DNA of 64,000 nucleotides from Aphanothece hegewaldii CCALA 016 (GTDB lineage Bacteria > Cyanobacteriota > Cyanobacteriia > Cyanobacteriales > Microcystaceae): NCBI RefSeq assembly GCF_003007785.1, contig NZ_PXOH01000001.1, positions 354,852 to 418,851 of the forward strand, read 5' to 3'. Positions 8,891 to 19,290 of the stretch are shown piece after piece. Position numbers and translations under genes: made by a program. The notes beneath the pieces are model-generated. The model saw nothing but the letters and a program-made list of their open reading frames with translations. It did no database searches and was not told the origin of the DNA. Every line of letters starts with the position of its first letter. Within the stretch, counting starts at the first letter, position 1.

Positions 8891-9128
8891 TTTTGGTCGC
8901 TTTTCGTGCTGAAATAATTCTTATTTTATCTTTTCGCTCAGTGTAAACAACAACAATAACTCGACCTTCTAATAAACCAATTAGAATAAATCGCTGCTCA
9001 CCGTAGTTAGATCGCTCATCTTCTATAATAATTGTATCATTTTCAAAAATCGCTACAACGTTTATAAAATCAATGCTGTGTTTGCGGATATTAGAAAAGC
9101 GTTTATTCTCGTCCCACTCAAAATCCAT
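8853..9128 (-). CDS. brnT: BrnT-type ribonuclease toxin
   Basis: 91 residues covering the whole family. It starts MDFEWDENKRFSNIRKHSIDF, has RFILIGLLEGRVIVVVYTER in the middle and ends IISARKATKNEERSYFE. All are diagnostic of BrnT (DUF497), a RelE-fold ribonuclease. The BrnTA complex represses its own promoter. That promoter must lie beyond 9128, within the start region of the divergent aminotransferase gene, so the two promoters probably overlap. Confidence 0.92.
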   Translation of the reverse strand: MDFEWDENKRFSNIRKHSIDFINVVAIFENDTIIIEDERSNYGEQRFILIGLLEGRVIVVVYTERKDKIRIISARKATKNEERSYFEQLPH

Positions 9129-9149
9129 GATTTAAAGATAACAAGTAAA

Positions 9150-10316
9150 ATGACAGATACAAGTATAAACCTCAAACATCACTGGCAAATTGAGCCTAAT
9201 CTTTGTTTTCTCAATCATGGTTCTTTTGGTGCAACACCAAGAACAATCTTAAATTATCAACACCAACTTAGAACCGAACTTGAAAAGAATCCTATCGAAT
9301 TTTTAGCAAGAAAACTCGAACAAAAATTAGATATTGCTAGAGAAAAATTAGCTCAATTTATCGGGGGTGAACCCGAAAACTTAGTATTTGTACCTAATGC
9401 AACCTTCGGCGTTAATACAGTATTACGATCGCTTCCCTTCGCTCCAGAAGACGAAATATTAGTCACAAACCACACCTATAATGCTTGTCGTAATGCCGTC
9501 AATTTTGTCACTAGCGGCGCGAAAGTCGGTTTAAAGGTTGTTTCGATCCCTTTTCCCATCGACTCGCCACAACAGGTAATAAATGCCATTTTAGACGGTG
9601 TTTCCCCACGAACCCGACTCGCCTTAATCGATCATATTACCAGTCCAACTGCTTTAGTTTTCCCTATCGAAAAAATCGTCAAAGAACTTTTAAAACGCGG
9701 TATTGATACCATAGTTGATGGAGCCCATGCACCGGGGTTTCTTCCAATTAATTTAAAAAATATAGAGACTGCTTACTATACGGGAAATTGTCATAAATGG
9801 TTGTGTGCGCCAAAAGGTGCAGCATTTTTATATGTTAAACCCGATCGACAAAAACAAATACGACCTTTAGTAATTAGTCATGGCATGAATTCACCCAGAA
9901 CTGATCGATCGCGTTTTCTTCTAGAATTTGATTGGATGGGAACCGATGACCCAACGCCTTATTTATGTATACCACAAGCCATAGAATGGTTAGACGGGTT
10001 ATTCACTGGGGGCATCACACAACTCTATCAAAGAAATCATCTATTAGTCATAGAAGCAAGAAAACTGATTTGTAATACCCTGAATATTTCGCCGCCTTGC
10101 CCTGAAGAAATGCTTGGATTAATGGCTACTATTAATCTAGGGAAAATTCCCCAATCCGCCGAAGAATTGCAGAGGAAATTATTAGAAGAATTTGCGATCG
10201 AGGTTCCTGTAATTCCTTGGAGTGATGAACAAACGTTAATCAGGATTTCTGCTCAAGCCTATAATAATATCGAAGATTATGAGTATTTTGCGAAATGTTT
10301 ACAAAAATTATTATAA
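9150..10316 (+). CDS. PLP-dependent class V aminotransferase (epimerase-like)
   Basis: 388 residues from ATG 9150, chosen because the protein then starts MTDTSINLKHHWQIEPNLCFL at the conserved N-terminal FLNHGSFG segment. An upstream in-frame start at 9078 would overlap brnT. The PLP Asp lies in TIVDGAHAPG and the Schiff-base Lys in GNCHKWLCAPKG (about 230). The family includes isopenicillin-N-epimerase-like proteins and cysteine desulfurase relatives. The substrate is unknown. No neighbour suggests beta-lactam synthesis. Confidence 0.86.
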   Translation: MTDTSINLKHHWQIEPNLCFLNHGSFGATPRTILNYQHQLRTELEKNPIEFLARKLEQKLDIAREKLAQFIGGEPENLVFVPNATFGVNTVLRSLPFAPEDEILVTNHTYNACRNAVNFVTSGAKVGLKVVSIPFPIDSPQQVINAILDGVSPRTRLALIDHITSPTALVFPIEKIVKELLKRGIDTIVDGAHAPGFLPINLKNIETAYYTGNCHKWLCAPKGAAFLYVKPDRQKQIRPLVISHGMNSPRTDRSRFLLEFDWMGTDDPTPYLCIPQAIEWLDGLFTGGITQLYQRNHLLVIEARKLICNTLNISPPCPEEMLGLMATINLGKIPQSAEELQRKLLEEFAIEVPVIPWSDEQTLIRISAQAYNNIEDYEYFAKCLQKLL

Positions 10317-10369
10317 ACTGAGTACACCAAGCAATAATTAAAACATCAATATTATATTGATTATATTGC

Positions 10370-11096
<727 letters not shown>

Positions 11097-11310
11097 ATCA
11101 ATTCCTCTTTTAAACCGCACTTCCTTCGATAGATTGACAATTTTTTTAGTCCATGATAATCAACGAGTTAATAGGATATTATGTTGAGTCATCTAGACAG
11201 GATCAAACTAATTTATCGTATTTAGCCTAGGAAATTATATCTTTCTCATCCCGTCTTGGCCTAGTGGGAATAAACGGATTATGCTTAAAGAAAAATTAAG
11301 TTAGATTGCT

Positions 11311-12261
11311 ATGAGTCAAGTTCCTCTGACGAATCCGCTTCAATTTTGGCAAAATCCGTCATCATGGTTATATAATTTCTGGAAATTTTCTCGCCCTCAT
11401 ACTATTATCGGTACTAGCGGTAGTGTTTTTGCTTTATTTGTGATCGCAATTTCAACAACTAATAGTCAGTTGACGGCGTATAATATAACACAAGCGATCG
11501 GGGTTTGGTTAGCGTGTATTTTGGGTAATATTTATATTGTTGGACTCAACCAGTTAGAAGATATTGCGATCGATCAGATTAACAAACCTCATTTACCCCT
11601 TGCGAGTGGCGAATTTTCTTTAAAAACGGGTCAAACAATTGTTATTATTACAGGGATATTTTCTCTAATTTTCGCTCTATTTTTAGGTCAATGGTTATTG
11701 GCTACAGTTGGATTTAGTTTATTTTTGGGGACAGCTTATTCTTTACCTCCACTGCGTTTAAAAAAGTTTCCTTTTTGGGCGGCTTTTTGTATTTTTACAG
11801 TCAGAGGAGTTATTGTTAATTTAGGTTTATTTCTCCATTTTAGTCAGATACTTTCAGGACAAGCATTTTTACCGCTTTCGGTTTGGTTACTAACTCTTTT
11901 TGTTTTAATCTTTACGGTGGCGATCGCTATTTTTAAAGATGTTCCTGATCTCGAAGGCGATCGGCAATATCAAATTACGACTTTTACTTTAATTTTAGGT
12001 CAAGAAAAAATCTTAAAAATCGCTCTTGGTATTATTAGCTTTTGTTATTTAGGGATGATTATAGCGGGATTTTTCAAAGTGCCTAATATCAACCCATATA
12101 TTTTAATTGTTGCTCATTTAGTCTTGCTAATCATCCTCTGGATGAGAAGTCGCGGCGTTAATTTAAAAGAAAAAAAAGAAATCACTCAATTTTATCAATT
12201 TATTTGGAAATTGTTCTTTATCGAGTATATAATCTTTCCAGTAGCTTGTGTTTTTAGATGA
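11311..12261 (+). CDS. hpt: Homogentisate phytyltransferase (UbiA family)
   Basis: 316 residues with about eight membrane helices. The first Asp-rich prenyl-diphosphate motif is NQLEDIAIDQINKPHLPLAS (about 86) and the second is KDVPDLEGDR (about 210). The N-terminal WKFSRPHTIIGT fits tocopherol/plastoquinone prenyltransferases. The enzyme joins phytyl diphosphate to homogentisate in tocopherol synthesis. The NKP.LPLASGE form distinguishes it from chlorophyll synthase. The last codons overlap the start of the next gene by 4 bp (ATGA). Confidence 0.88.
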   Translation: MSQVPLTNPLQFWQNPSSWLYNFWKFSRPHTIIGTSGSVFALFVIAISTTNSQLTAYNITQAIGVWLACILGNIYIVGLNQLEDIAIDQINKPHLPLASGEFSLKTGQTIVIITGIFSLIFALFLGQWLLATVGFSLFLGTAYSLPPLRLKKFPFWAAFCIFTVRGVIVNLGLFLHFSQILSGQAFLPLSVWLLTLFVLIFTVAIAIFKDVPDLEGDRQYQITTFTLILGQEKILKIALGIISFCYLGMIIAGFFKVPNINPYILIVAHLVLLIILWMRSRGVNLKEKKEITQFYQFIWKLFFIEYIIFPVACVFR

Positions 12262-14528
12262 AAATCAATTATTTTTTAGGAGCAATACTAACTTTATTTA
12301 TTGGCGGTGCAAAAGCTCCCAACTTTAAGCAAATCGAGCAAAATATATTATCTGGAGATATTAATCTTCAACTCAAAAATGGAGTATGGAGGAAATTAGA
12401 AGAAAAACCAATTTATCAAGATTTGTTCTTAGATATTACCTGCAATAATAGTAAATGTCAGCCCGAAGTGTGGGGATATGCGCCAAAATTTAACCCAGAT
12501 GTGGATCATCAAGGAACCGTCAATGTTACTCAAAACAATAATGCTTGGCTATTAGATATTGATCTAAACATTTTGCCCAATCCTTGGAGCGAAAAAACAG
12601 AAAATGCTAAATATACGATAGAATTAGTTCCTAACAAAGATACATTAATTGGAAGCTATACAGGAAATTATAATAACCAAACACTACAAGGAAAAGTGAC
12701 AGGAACAATTAACCCAACAATATCAGAACCTGTCGCTAATTTTTCCCCCATTCAACAAAAAGAACATCCGCGCCTCATCTTCCGAAAAAATCAAATACCG
12801 CTTTTACAACAAAAAGCCAAAACACCCGAAGGAAAAGCAATTTTAGCCCAACTGAATCGAACTTTAAAACAACCAATTTATTATGATGGATTTGTTCCAA
12901 ATGGTGGTTATCATGCTACAGGTTATTGTCTACTTTCAGTATTAAATAATGATCGTAAACCCGCCGAAACCGCTTGGGATATTGTCGAAAAATCGATAAA
13001 AACCCCAAAAAAAAGATTACTCGAACAATCAGCCGTCGTTTCTGGTGTCGCCTTAGCGTATGATCTTTGTTATCAACAATGGGGACTCGAACAACAAAAA
13101 CAAGTCGCTACATGGCTTTATCGTCAAGGAGATTTACTTTTAAAAGGAGATTCACCCAAAAACGGCGGATGGAATAGTAATGCTTGGAGTAACTGGCAAG
13201 CTAGAGCAAAAGGAGCATCAGGATTAGCCGCATTAGCTATTTTAAACGATCCCAATTCGATCAATGAAGCAAAACTCAAACAACAATCACCCCTTTATAT
13301 TGCCCAACGTTCCGAACGAAATATCAAAAGATATCTAGCTACAGCCATTGGTAATCAAGGATTTGGCACAGAAGGAGATCATTATACTACAGAACCTTGG
13401 ATTTTGACAATTATTCCTTTTTTACAAGCTTATAAACAAGTATTAGGACAAGATTTAGTCACTAATTCTCATGCAGCATGGATGTTACCTCATTATGTTA
13501 CGCGATCGCTCAGTCCAGATGCAACCCTACCCATTGCCACCTATGGAAGACATCGCCACTATGCGGGAAAATCCTTATATGCGATGGGATTAGGTTTAGT
13601 TCCTGAATCCTTCTTACCCGGTGTAATGTGGGTTTTTAATCGTTCGATCGGACTAGAAGGAGATCAAAGCTTTGGTATACAATCACCATTAGAGGCAGCT
13701 TATATCTTAGCAGGATACCCCCAACAGACAAAAATTAGTAATCCTGCTGAAATTTTCGACCATACCTTAGTCGATGAAGAAAAAGGATTTTATGTTTTTC
13801 GTTCCCGATGGCAAGATAATCAGGATTTTATCGCCAGCATCTACACCCAACAACAACCGTTAACAGGCTCATGGAGCTTTCCCGATGTAGGGAGCTTTCG
13901 GATTTGGGGTTTAGGCGGTCGTTGGGCTATTCCTGGACCTTCTGAGGGTAAATGGGAAGATGAAAATGTGGTGATGATGCCCAAGACAAAACCTTGGAAA
14001 AAAGGTCAATCGATCGTTTTTCAGTCCCGTTTAAATGGTTCGGGAATCGTTAGTCTAATTACTAATCCCATCATTCGCCCAAATAGTGAGCCTCCAGTTG
14101 GAGTTCGATCGATTCGTTCTTTTGCTGTAGACTATAGTGGCGCATCGGGTTCACCTGGATTATTTGCCGTCGTTGATCAATTTGTGGGTTCAACCCAAGA
14201 AAAAGAATTTAAAGAAAAAATCTGGGTAATGCACACAGCAGAGCAAGTGTCAATAAGTAAAAATACTTGTACGATTCAATCTGCTAATGGTGCAACGATG
14301 CAACTCACCTTTATTACGCCTTCTTCAGTACAACTTCGGGCGCAAAAAACGGCAACAGGTAACAAAATATTAGCCAAAGGAGGCGATGATTATTTTGTTG
14401 TCATGACGGTACAAAAAGGAAAAGCACCCCCAGTAAAGGTCATTGGCACAGGATTAGATGCAATTGTTACAATCGGTAAACAAGAGATAACTTTTGTCAA
14501 AGATAAGATTATTTTGCAGGATTTTTAA
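12258..14528 (+). CDS. Heparinase/alginate-lyase-fold protein of unknown substrate
   Basis: 756 residues. A short hydrophobic N-terminus (about 5-20) could be a signal or anchor. Residues about 20-165 form a Cys-containing beta-rich domain. From HPRLIFRKNQIPLLQQKA (about 171) the protein resembles the start of the alpha/alpha toroid of heparinase II/III and alginate lyases, with helical repeats to about 450. A beta-sandwich region with SFRIWGLGGRWAIPGPSEG follows. It would cut or modify an acidic polysaccharide; this is inferred from fold-like features only. The 4-bp overlap with hpt implies co-translation, though no metabolic link is known. Confidence 0.6.
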   Translation: MKINYFLGAILTLFIGGAKAPNFKQIEQNILSGDINLQLKNGVWRKLEEKPIYQDLFLDITCNNSKCQPEVWGYAPKFNPDVDHQGTVNVTQNNNAWLLDIDLNILPNPWSEKTENAKYTIELVPNKDTLIGSYTGNYNNQTLQGKVTGTINPTISEPVANFSPIQQKEHPRLIFRKNQIPLLQQKAKTPEGKAILAQLNRTLKQPIYYDGFVPNGGYHATGYCLLSVLNNDRKPAETAWDIVEKSIKTPKKRLLEQSAVVSGVALAYDLCYQQWGLEQQKQVATWLYRQGDLLLKGDSPKNGGWNSNAWSNWQARAKGASGLAALAILNDPNSINEAKLKQQSPLYIAQRSERNIKRYLATAIGNQGFGTEGDHYTTEPWILTIIPFLQAYKQVLGQDLVTNSHAAWMLPHYVTRSLSPDATLPIATYGRHRHYAGKSLYAMGLGLVPESFLPGVMWVFNRSIGLEGDQSFGIQSPLEAAYILAGYPQQTKISNPAEIFDHTLVDEEKGFYVFRSRWQDNQDFIASIYTQQQPLTGSWSFPDVGSFRIWGLGGRWAIPGPSEGKWEDENVVMMPKTKPWKKGQSIVFQSRLNGSGIVSLITNPIIRPNSEPPVGVRSIRSFAVDYSGASGSPGLFAVVDQFVGSTQEKEFKEKIWVMHTAEQVSISKNTCTIQSANGATMQLTFITPSSVQLRAQKTATGNKILAKGGDDYFVVMTVQKGKAPPVKVIGTGLDAIVTIGKQEITFVKDKIILQDF

Positions 14529-14624
14529 GACTTATTAAACAACGATCGCAATCCTAAACCGCTTCAGTGAAGGGAAATAGTAAAATTAAAATCTATCCCT
14601 TCTACCCCATTCTTTGTAAAACTT

Positions 14625-15590
14625 ATGCGTATTGCTCACGATGTTACAGAATTAATTGGTCGTACACCGCTTGTCCAACTCAACCGTATTCCTCAATCAG
14701 AAGGCTGTTTAGCCCGTATTGTCGCCAAATTAGAGGGCATGAATCCCGCATCATCCGTAAAAGATCGAATCGGCGCACATATGCTCAATACAGCCGAAAA
14801 AGCGGGTTTAATTTCCCCAGAAAAAACAGTTTTAGTGGAACCGACTTCAGGAAATACGGGAATTGCTTTAGCGATGGCGGCAGCAGCAAAAGGTTATAGA
14901 CTGATACTAACGATGCCCGAAACGATGAGTACAGAACGTCGCGCCATGTTGAGAGCCTATGGAGCCTATTTAGAACTCACTCCAGGGAATATGGGCATGA
15001 AAGGAGCGATCGCAAGAGCCCAAGAAATCGTTGAATCGACACCTAACGCCTATATGCTGCAACAATTTAGTAATCCTTCTAATCCTGAAATTCATCGTTT
15101 AACGACAGCGCGAGAAATTTGGGAAGATACAGATGGCGAAGTCGATTTTTTAATTTCGGGAGTGGGAACTGGTGGCACCATTACAGGCGTTGCGGAAGTG
15201 ATCAAACATTCAAAACCGAGTTTTAAAGCGATCGCCGTTGAACCCGCAAATAGTCCCGTTTTATCGGGGGGAAACCCTGGCCCCCATAAGATTCAAGGAA
15301 TTGGCGCGGGTTTTATTCCAGAAGTCCTAAAAGTCAATCTGATCGATGAAGTCATTACCGTGAGTGATGATGAAGCATTTTTCTATGGTCGTCGTTTAGC
15401 CAAAGAAGAAGGACTTCTATCGGGTATTTCTGCGGGTGCGGCTTTGTGTGCAGCCATTCAAGTCGGCAAACGTCCTGAAAATGCGGGTAAATTAATTGTT
15501 ATGATACAACCGAGTTTTGGAGAGCGTTACCTGAGTACTCCACTCTTCCAAGAACCCGAACAAAAAGAGTTAAGTTTTGCAAATCGTTAA
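14625..15590 (+). CDS. cysK: Cysteine synthase A (O-acetylserine thiol-lyase)
   Basis: 321 residues. The PLP Lys is in [14 protein letters not shown] (about 44). The substrate loop is [11 protein letters not shown] (about 69) and the phosphate-binding loop is [11 protein letters not shown] (about 176). SGISAGAAL and the C-terminal region match CysK/CysM enzymes. It makes cysteine from O-acetylserine and sulfide. Start and length match the family. Its stop overlaps the stop of the convergent CNNM gene by 4 bp. Confidence 0.93.
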   Translation: MRIAHDVTELIGRTPLVQLNRIPQSEGCLARIVAKLEGMNPASSVKDRIGAHMLNTAEKAGLISPEKTVLVEPTSGNTGIALAMAAAAKGYRLILTMPETMSTERRAMLRAYGAYLELTPGNMGMKGAIARAQEIVESTPNAYMLQQFSNPSNPEIHRLTTAREIWEDTDGEVDFLISGVGTGGTITGVAEVIKHSKPSFKAIAVEPANSPVLSGGNPGPHKIQGIGAGFIPEVLKVNLIDEVITVSDDEAFFYGRRLAKEEGLLSGISAGAALCAAIQVGKRPENAGKLIVMIQPSFGERYLSTPLFQEPEQKELSFANR

Positions 15591-16912
15591 TCAATTAATT
15601 CATCTTCGGCCGATTCGTTTGGGAGTCCTAGACTGGAAACCAGAACCTTATCTATTCTGGTTCCATCCATATCCATTACCTCAAAACGTAAACCATTCCA
15701 TTCAAAATAATCACCCGATGTGGGAATTTTGCCAAAAAAGGAGAGAATAAAGCCACCTACAGTATGATAATCTTCTTCCTCTTCTTTGGGTAAGGTTTCT
15801 TGATCTAACAAAGTTTTAAACTCATCTACAGATAATAAGCCATCCAAAAGCCAAGAGCCATCTTCTCGTTGAATAACCATTGGCTCATCTATTCCTTCTG
15901 ATGAGGGAATTTCCCCGACGATCGCTTCCATGAGATCATTAAGAGTGACTAAGCCTTCAATTCCGCCGTATTCATCCACAATCAACGCCATATGATCGCC
16001 CGACTGTTTAACTAATTCTAATACCCTTAAAGCCCTTGTTCCTTCAGCCACATACAAAGGCGGTTGAGCGAGCGCACTTAAATTAATTTCTCTTCCTGCA
16101 AGATGCGCCGCGAGTATATTTCTGACTTTCACAATTCCTAAACAAGTATCAATACTTTCTTGACACAAAGGGAAACGAGAATAAGAACTCTCTTGAATTG
16201 TAGTTAAATTTTCTTCAATGGGAGAGTCAACATCGAGCCAATCAATTTCAGTACGGGGAGTCATCAACGCTTTGATCGGGCGATCTCCTAGACGAAACAC
16301 TCGGCTGATCATTTCTTGTTCTGCTTCTTCAAAGGTTCCCTCTGTAGTTGCTTGTTCGATGAGTAATTTAATTTCGTCTTCTGTAATTGTCTCATCTGTA
16401 ACAGGACGAATTCCTAAAAGATTGAGTAAAGCATCTGTCGAATTGCTCAACAGATAAACCACAGGGGCAGTAATTTTCGATAAAAATTGCATTGGCCCGG
16501 CAAACTGTGTCGCAATTTTTTCGGGATTATTTAAAGCAATCCTTTTTGGGAGTAATTCGCCGATCACCAGAGAAAGATAAGTAATAATCGTTACCACTAT
16601 GCCAAAACTCAAAACTTGGCTATAAGGTGCCAACAATGGAATTGTATTTAAGAAATTTCGCAGACGCTCGGCTAATGTTGCGCCACCGACTGCACCGCTT
16701 AAAATACCGATTAGCGTAATGCCAATTTGTACTGTAGAGAGAAAGTTATTGGGTGATTTAGCCAGCCTAAGAGCATTTTTGGCTTTTTTATCCCCATTTT
16801 TAGCCGACTGTTCTAATCTAATTTTACGCGCAGATACAATCGCCATCTCTGAAGCTGAAAAAATCCCGTTAGCGACGAGCAGCAACAATATGGTGACGAT
16901 TTCGATAAACAT
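15587..16912 (-). CDS. CNNM/CorC (hemolysin-family) membrane protein with CBS domains
   Basis: 441 residues. The N-terminal DUF21 domain (about 1-195) has a first helix [19 protein letters not shown] and NPEKIA. A CBS pair follows at about 215-335 ([35 protein letters not shown]). A C-terminal CorC_HlyC domain ends near [10 protein letters not shown]. The family contains magnesium/cobalt or sodium-linked transporters with nucleotide-sensing CBS domains. The old name hemolysin is misleading. It lies head-on to cysK. Confidence 0.88.
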   Translation of the reverse strand: MFIEIVTILLLLVANGIFSASEMAIVSARKIRLEQSAKNGDKKAKNALRLAKSPNNFLSTVQIGITLIGILSGAVGGATLAERLRNFLNTIPLLAPYSQVLSFGIVVTIITYLSLVIGELLPKRIALNNPEKIATQFAGPMQFLSKITAPVVYLLSNSTDALLNLLGIRPVTDETITEDEIKLLIEQATTEGTFEEAEQEMISRVFRLGDRPIKALMTPRTEIDWLDVDSPIEENLTTIQESSYSRFPLCQESIDTCLGIVKVRNILAAHLAGREINLSALAQPPLYVAEGTRALRVLELVKQSGDHMALIVDEYGGIEGLVTLNDLMEAIVGEIPSSEGIDEPMVIQREDGSWLLDGLLSVDEFKTLLDQETLPKEEEEDYHTVGGFILSFFGKIPTSGDYFEWNGLRFEVMDMDGTRIDKVLVSSLGLPNESAEDELID

Positions 16913-17087
16913 GATGGATATGGTTGGTTTTCCTAACCAGCTAGGTATGAGCTACACAATATTAATATTCATAAAATTATAGAGGCATTAATCATAGTCA
17001 ACCTAAAAAACCTTTGATGTTTATTGACGAAAAGGCAATCTTTGATTATTAATCGATACCATAAGTTAAATTAGCACTAACTAAACT

Positions 17088-18425
17088 ATGACCGCAATCA
17101 CCCAAATTTGGGATAGCCTCACGGATGAATTTTCTAATCTAGAAGTTATTACAGAACCCTCTCAGGTTGCTAAACTTTCTCTAGATTACTTTCACTTTAG
17201 CCCAATTTTAGAGGCTCAACTGAAGGATAAACGAGCTTTACTGGTGGTGCGTCCAACAACTGAAGCAGAAGTGATTCAAGTCGCTAAAACCTGCGTTAAA
17301 TATCAAGTTCCTCTGACAATTCGCGGTGCTGGTACGGGAAATTATGGACAATGTATTCCTTTAGAAGGTGGTGTTGTTTTAGATACTACCAAGATGAATC
17401 AAATTCGCTGGATCAAACCGGGTACAGCTTGTGTGGAACCAGGGGTTAAAATGGCAAGTTTTGACAAAAAAGCAAGGGAAATAGGTTGGGAACTGCGGAT
17501 GGCACCTTCTACCTATCGTACAGCCACGATTGGTGGGTTTATTGGTGGTGGAAGTGTTGGCATGGGATCGATTAATTATGGACAATTGCGCGATCGCGGT
17601 AATCTCAACGCTCTACGAGTTATTACCCTAGAAGATGATCCCCAAGTTATTGAATTAAGAGGGGATGATGTGCAAAAAGTCAATCATGCTTATGGAACTA
17701 ATGGCATTATTACAGAATTAGAAATCCCTCTTGCACCGGCTTATCCTTGGGCGGAATTAATTGTTATTTTCGATGATTTTTTAACGGCGGCTAAATTTGG
17801 GCAAGCTTTAAGTGATAGTGATGGAATTGTTAAAAAAATGGTGAGTATTCATGCTTGGCCAATTCCTTCTTATTTTACGGCTTTACAACATTATTTACCA
17901 TCGGGGAAATCTTGTGCTTTATTAATGATTTGTGAATATGATCTAGAGGCTTTTTCGGATTTAGTTCATGAATATAAGGGCGAAATTACTTATAATAAAA
18001 CTGCAACTGAAGCTAGTAAAGGAACCAGCATTCTTGAATTTACTTGGAACCATACAACCCTACACGCCCGAAGTGTTGATTCTAATTTAACTTATTTACA
18101 GACGTTTTATTTTTCCCTAGAACGAGTTGAGCAAATGTATCATTATTTCGCTGATGAAGTGATGATCCATTTAGAGTTCCTTAAATTCGGTGGAAAACCC
18201 ATTCCAGCAGGATTACAACTTGTTCGTTTTACCACAGAAGAACGCTTAAAAGAAATTATTCGTTATCATGAAGAACACGGCGCGGGGATTGCGAATCCTC
18301 ATACTTATATTATGGAAGATGGTGGACGAAAAGTTATTGATCCAATTCAACTAGCCTTTAAACAAAAAGTTGATCCTAACGGTTTAATGAATCCAGGTAA
18401 AATGCGAGCTTGGTTAAAAAGATGA
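17088..18425 (+). CDS. FAD-binding oxidoreductase (GlcD-like)
   Basis: 445 residues. A PCMH-type FAD domain (about 48-225) has TIRGAGTGNYGQCIPLEGGVV, the pyrophosphate-binding segment, and RTATIGGFIGGGSVGMGS. A C-terminal cap ends in LMNPGKMRAW, the GlcD/D-lactate dehydrogenase signature. It should oxidise a 2-hydroxy acid or related compound. The substrate is not predictable. The stop codon overlaps the start of the creatininase-family gene (ATGA), so the two products may act on one pathway. Confidence 0.87.
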   Translation: MTAITQIWDSLTDEFSNLEVITEPSQVAKLSLDYFHFSPILEAQLKDKRALLVVRPTTEAEVIQVAKTCVKYQVPLTIRGAGTGNYGQCIPLEGGVVLDTTKMNQIRWIKPGTACVEPGVKMASFDKKAREIGWELRMAPSTYRTATIGGFIGGGSVGMGSINYGQLRDRGNLNALRVITLEDDPQVIELRGDDVQKVNHAYGTNGIITELEIPLAPAYPWAELIVIFDDFLTAAKFGQALSDSDGIVKKMVSIHAWPIPSYFTALQHYLPSGKSCALLMICEYDLEAFSDLVHEYKGEITYNKTATEASKGTSILEFTWNHTTLHARSVDSNLTYLQTFYFSLERVEQMYHYFADEVMIHLEFLKFGGKPIPAGLQLVRFTTEERLKEIIRYHEEHGAGIANPHTYIMEDGGRKVIDPIQLAFKQKVDPNGLMNPGKMRAWLKR

Positions 18426-19225
18426 TGCACGGTTTTATTCCACCTTTTCGTTATTTCCCCTATCTGACGTGGACGGAAATTCAAGCAATGTCGGATAAAG
18501 AGAATACTGTAATTATCCAACCTGTGGGGGCGATCGAACAACATGGGCCACATTTACCCATTATCGTTGATTCTGCGATCGCTATGGGTGTTCTCGGCAA
18601 AGCTTTAGAAAAATTAGATCTTTATATTCCTGCCTATGCTTTACCCTGTCTGTATTACGGGAAATCTAATGAACATTGGCACTTTCCAGGAACAATTACA
18701 TTAACTGCACAAACCTTGATTTCTGTTCTTATGGAAATGGCAGAAAGTATTTATCGTTCTGGATTTCGCAAATTAGTACTAATGAATGCTCACGGGGGAC
18801 AACCGCAGATTATGGAAATTGTAGCGCGGGATCTCCATCAAAAATATGAAGATTTTTCAGTTTTTCCTTTTTTTGCCTGGCGCGTTCCCCATATTGCCAG
18901 AGAATTATTTACACCCCAAGAGTTAGAATATGGTATTCATGCTGGAGATGCTGAAACCAGTATTTTACTCTCCCTATTGCCTGATCAAGTCAAAATGGAA
19001 AAAGCGGTTAAAGAATATCCTCAAGGTTTGCCCGAAGACAGTTTATTGAGTATGGAAGGAAAATTACCCTTTGCTTGGTTAACTAAAGAATTAACCCAAA
19101 GTGGGGTGATGGGAGATGCGACGACTGCAACCAAAGAAAAAGGCGATCGTTTGTTAGAATCCGTTAGTAATGGTTGGGTACAAGCCATTCAAGATGTGTA
19201 CAAATTCCGTCAACCGAAAATATAA
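18422..19225 (+). CDS. Creatininase-family amidohydrolase
   Basis: 267 residues from ATG 18422, which overlaps the upstream stop by 4 bp. A TTG four codons earlier is less likely. Metal ligands are visible in GAIEQHGPHLPIIVD and NEHWHFPGT, with a HAGDAETS motif near residue 180 and NAHGG at about 124. The family hydrolyses creatinine or cyclic amides with two metal ions; some members act in riboflavin/F420 or mycofactocin pathways. The actual substrate is unknown. A hairpin at 19226-19244 follows the stop. Confidence 0.86.
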   Translation: MMHGFIPPFRYFPYLTWTEIQAMSDKENTVIIQPVGAIEQHGPHLPIIVDSAIAMGVLGKALEKLDLYIPAYALPCLYYGKSNEHWHFPGTITLTAQTLISVLMEMAESIYRSGFRKLVLMNAHGGQPQIMEIVARDLHQKYEDFSVFPFFAWRVPHIARELFTPQELEYGIHAGDAETSILLSLLPDQVKMEKAVKEYPQGLPEDSLLSMEGKLPFAWLTKELTQSGVMGDATTATKEKGDRLLESVSNGWVQAIQDVYKFRQPKI

Positions 19226-19244
19226 GGGTTTGGCAACCAAACCC
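19226..19244 (+). terminator. GGGTTTGG hairpin after the creatininase gene
   Basis: GGGTTTGG pairs with CCAAACCC across a CAA loop directly after the stop codon. There is no clear T-run, so it may be a weak terminator or a copy of a dispersed palindrome. A related hairpin occurs at 21062-21080. Confidence 0.5.
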
Positions 19245-19290
19245 CTACCAGATAAATATTGACAAAAATGAAATTATCTGCTATTAAAAT

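Noticed and set aside
9078..9149. Upstream extension of the aminotransferase
   Set aside because: The extension lies over the brnT coding start and the conserved N-terminus begins at 9150.
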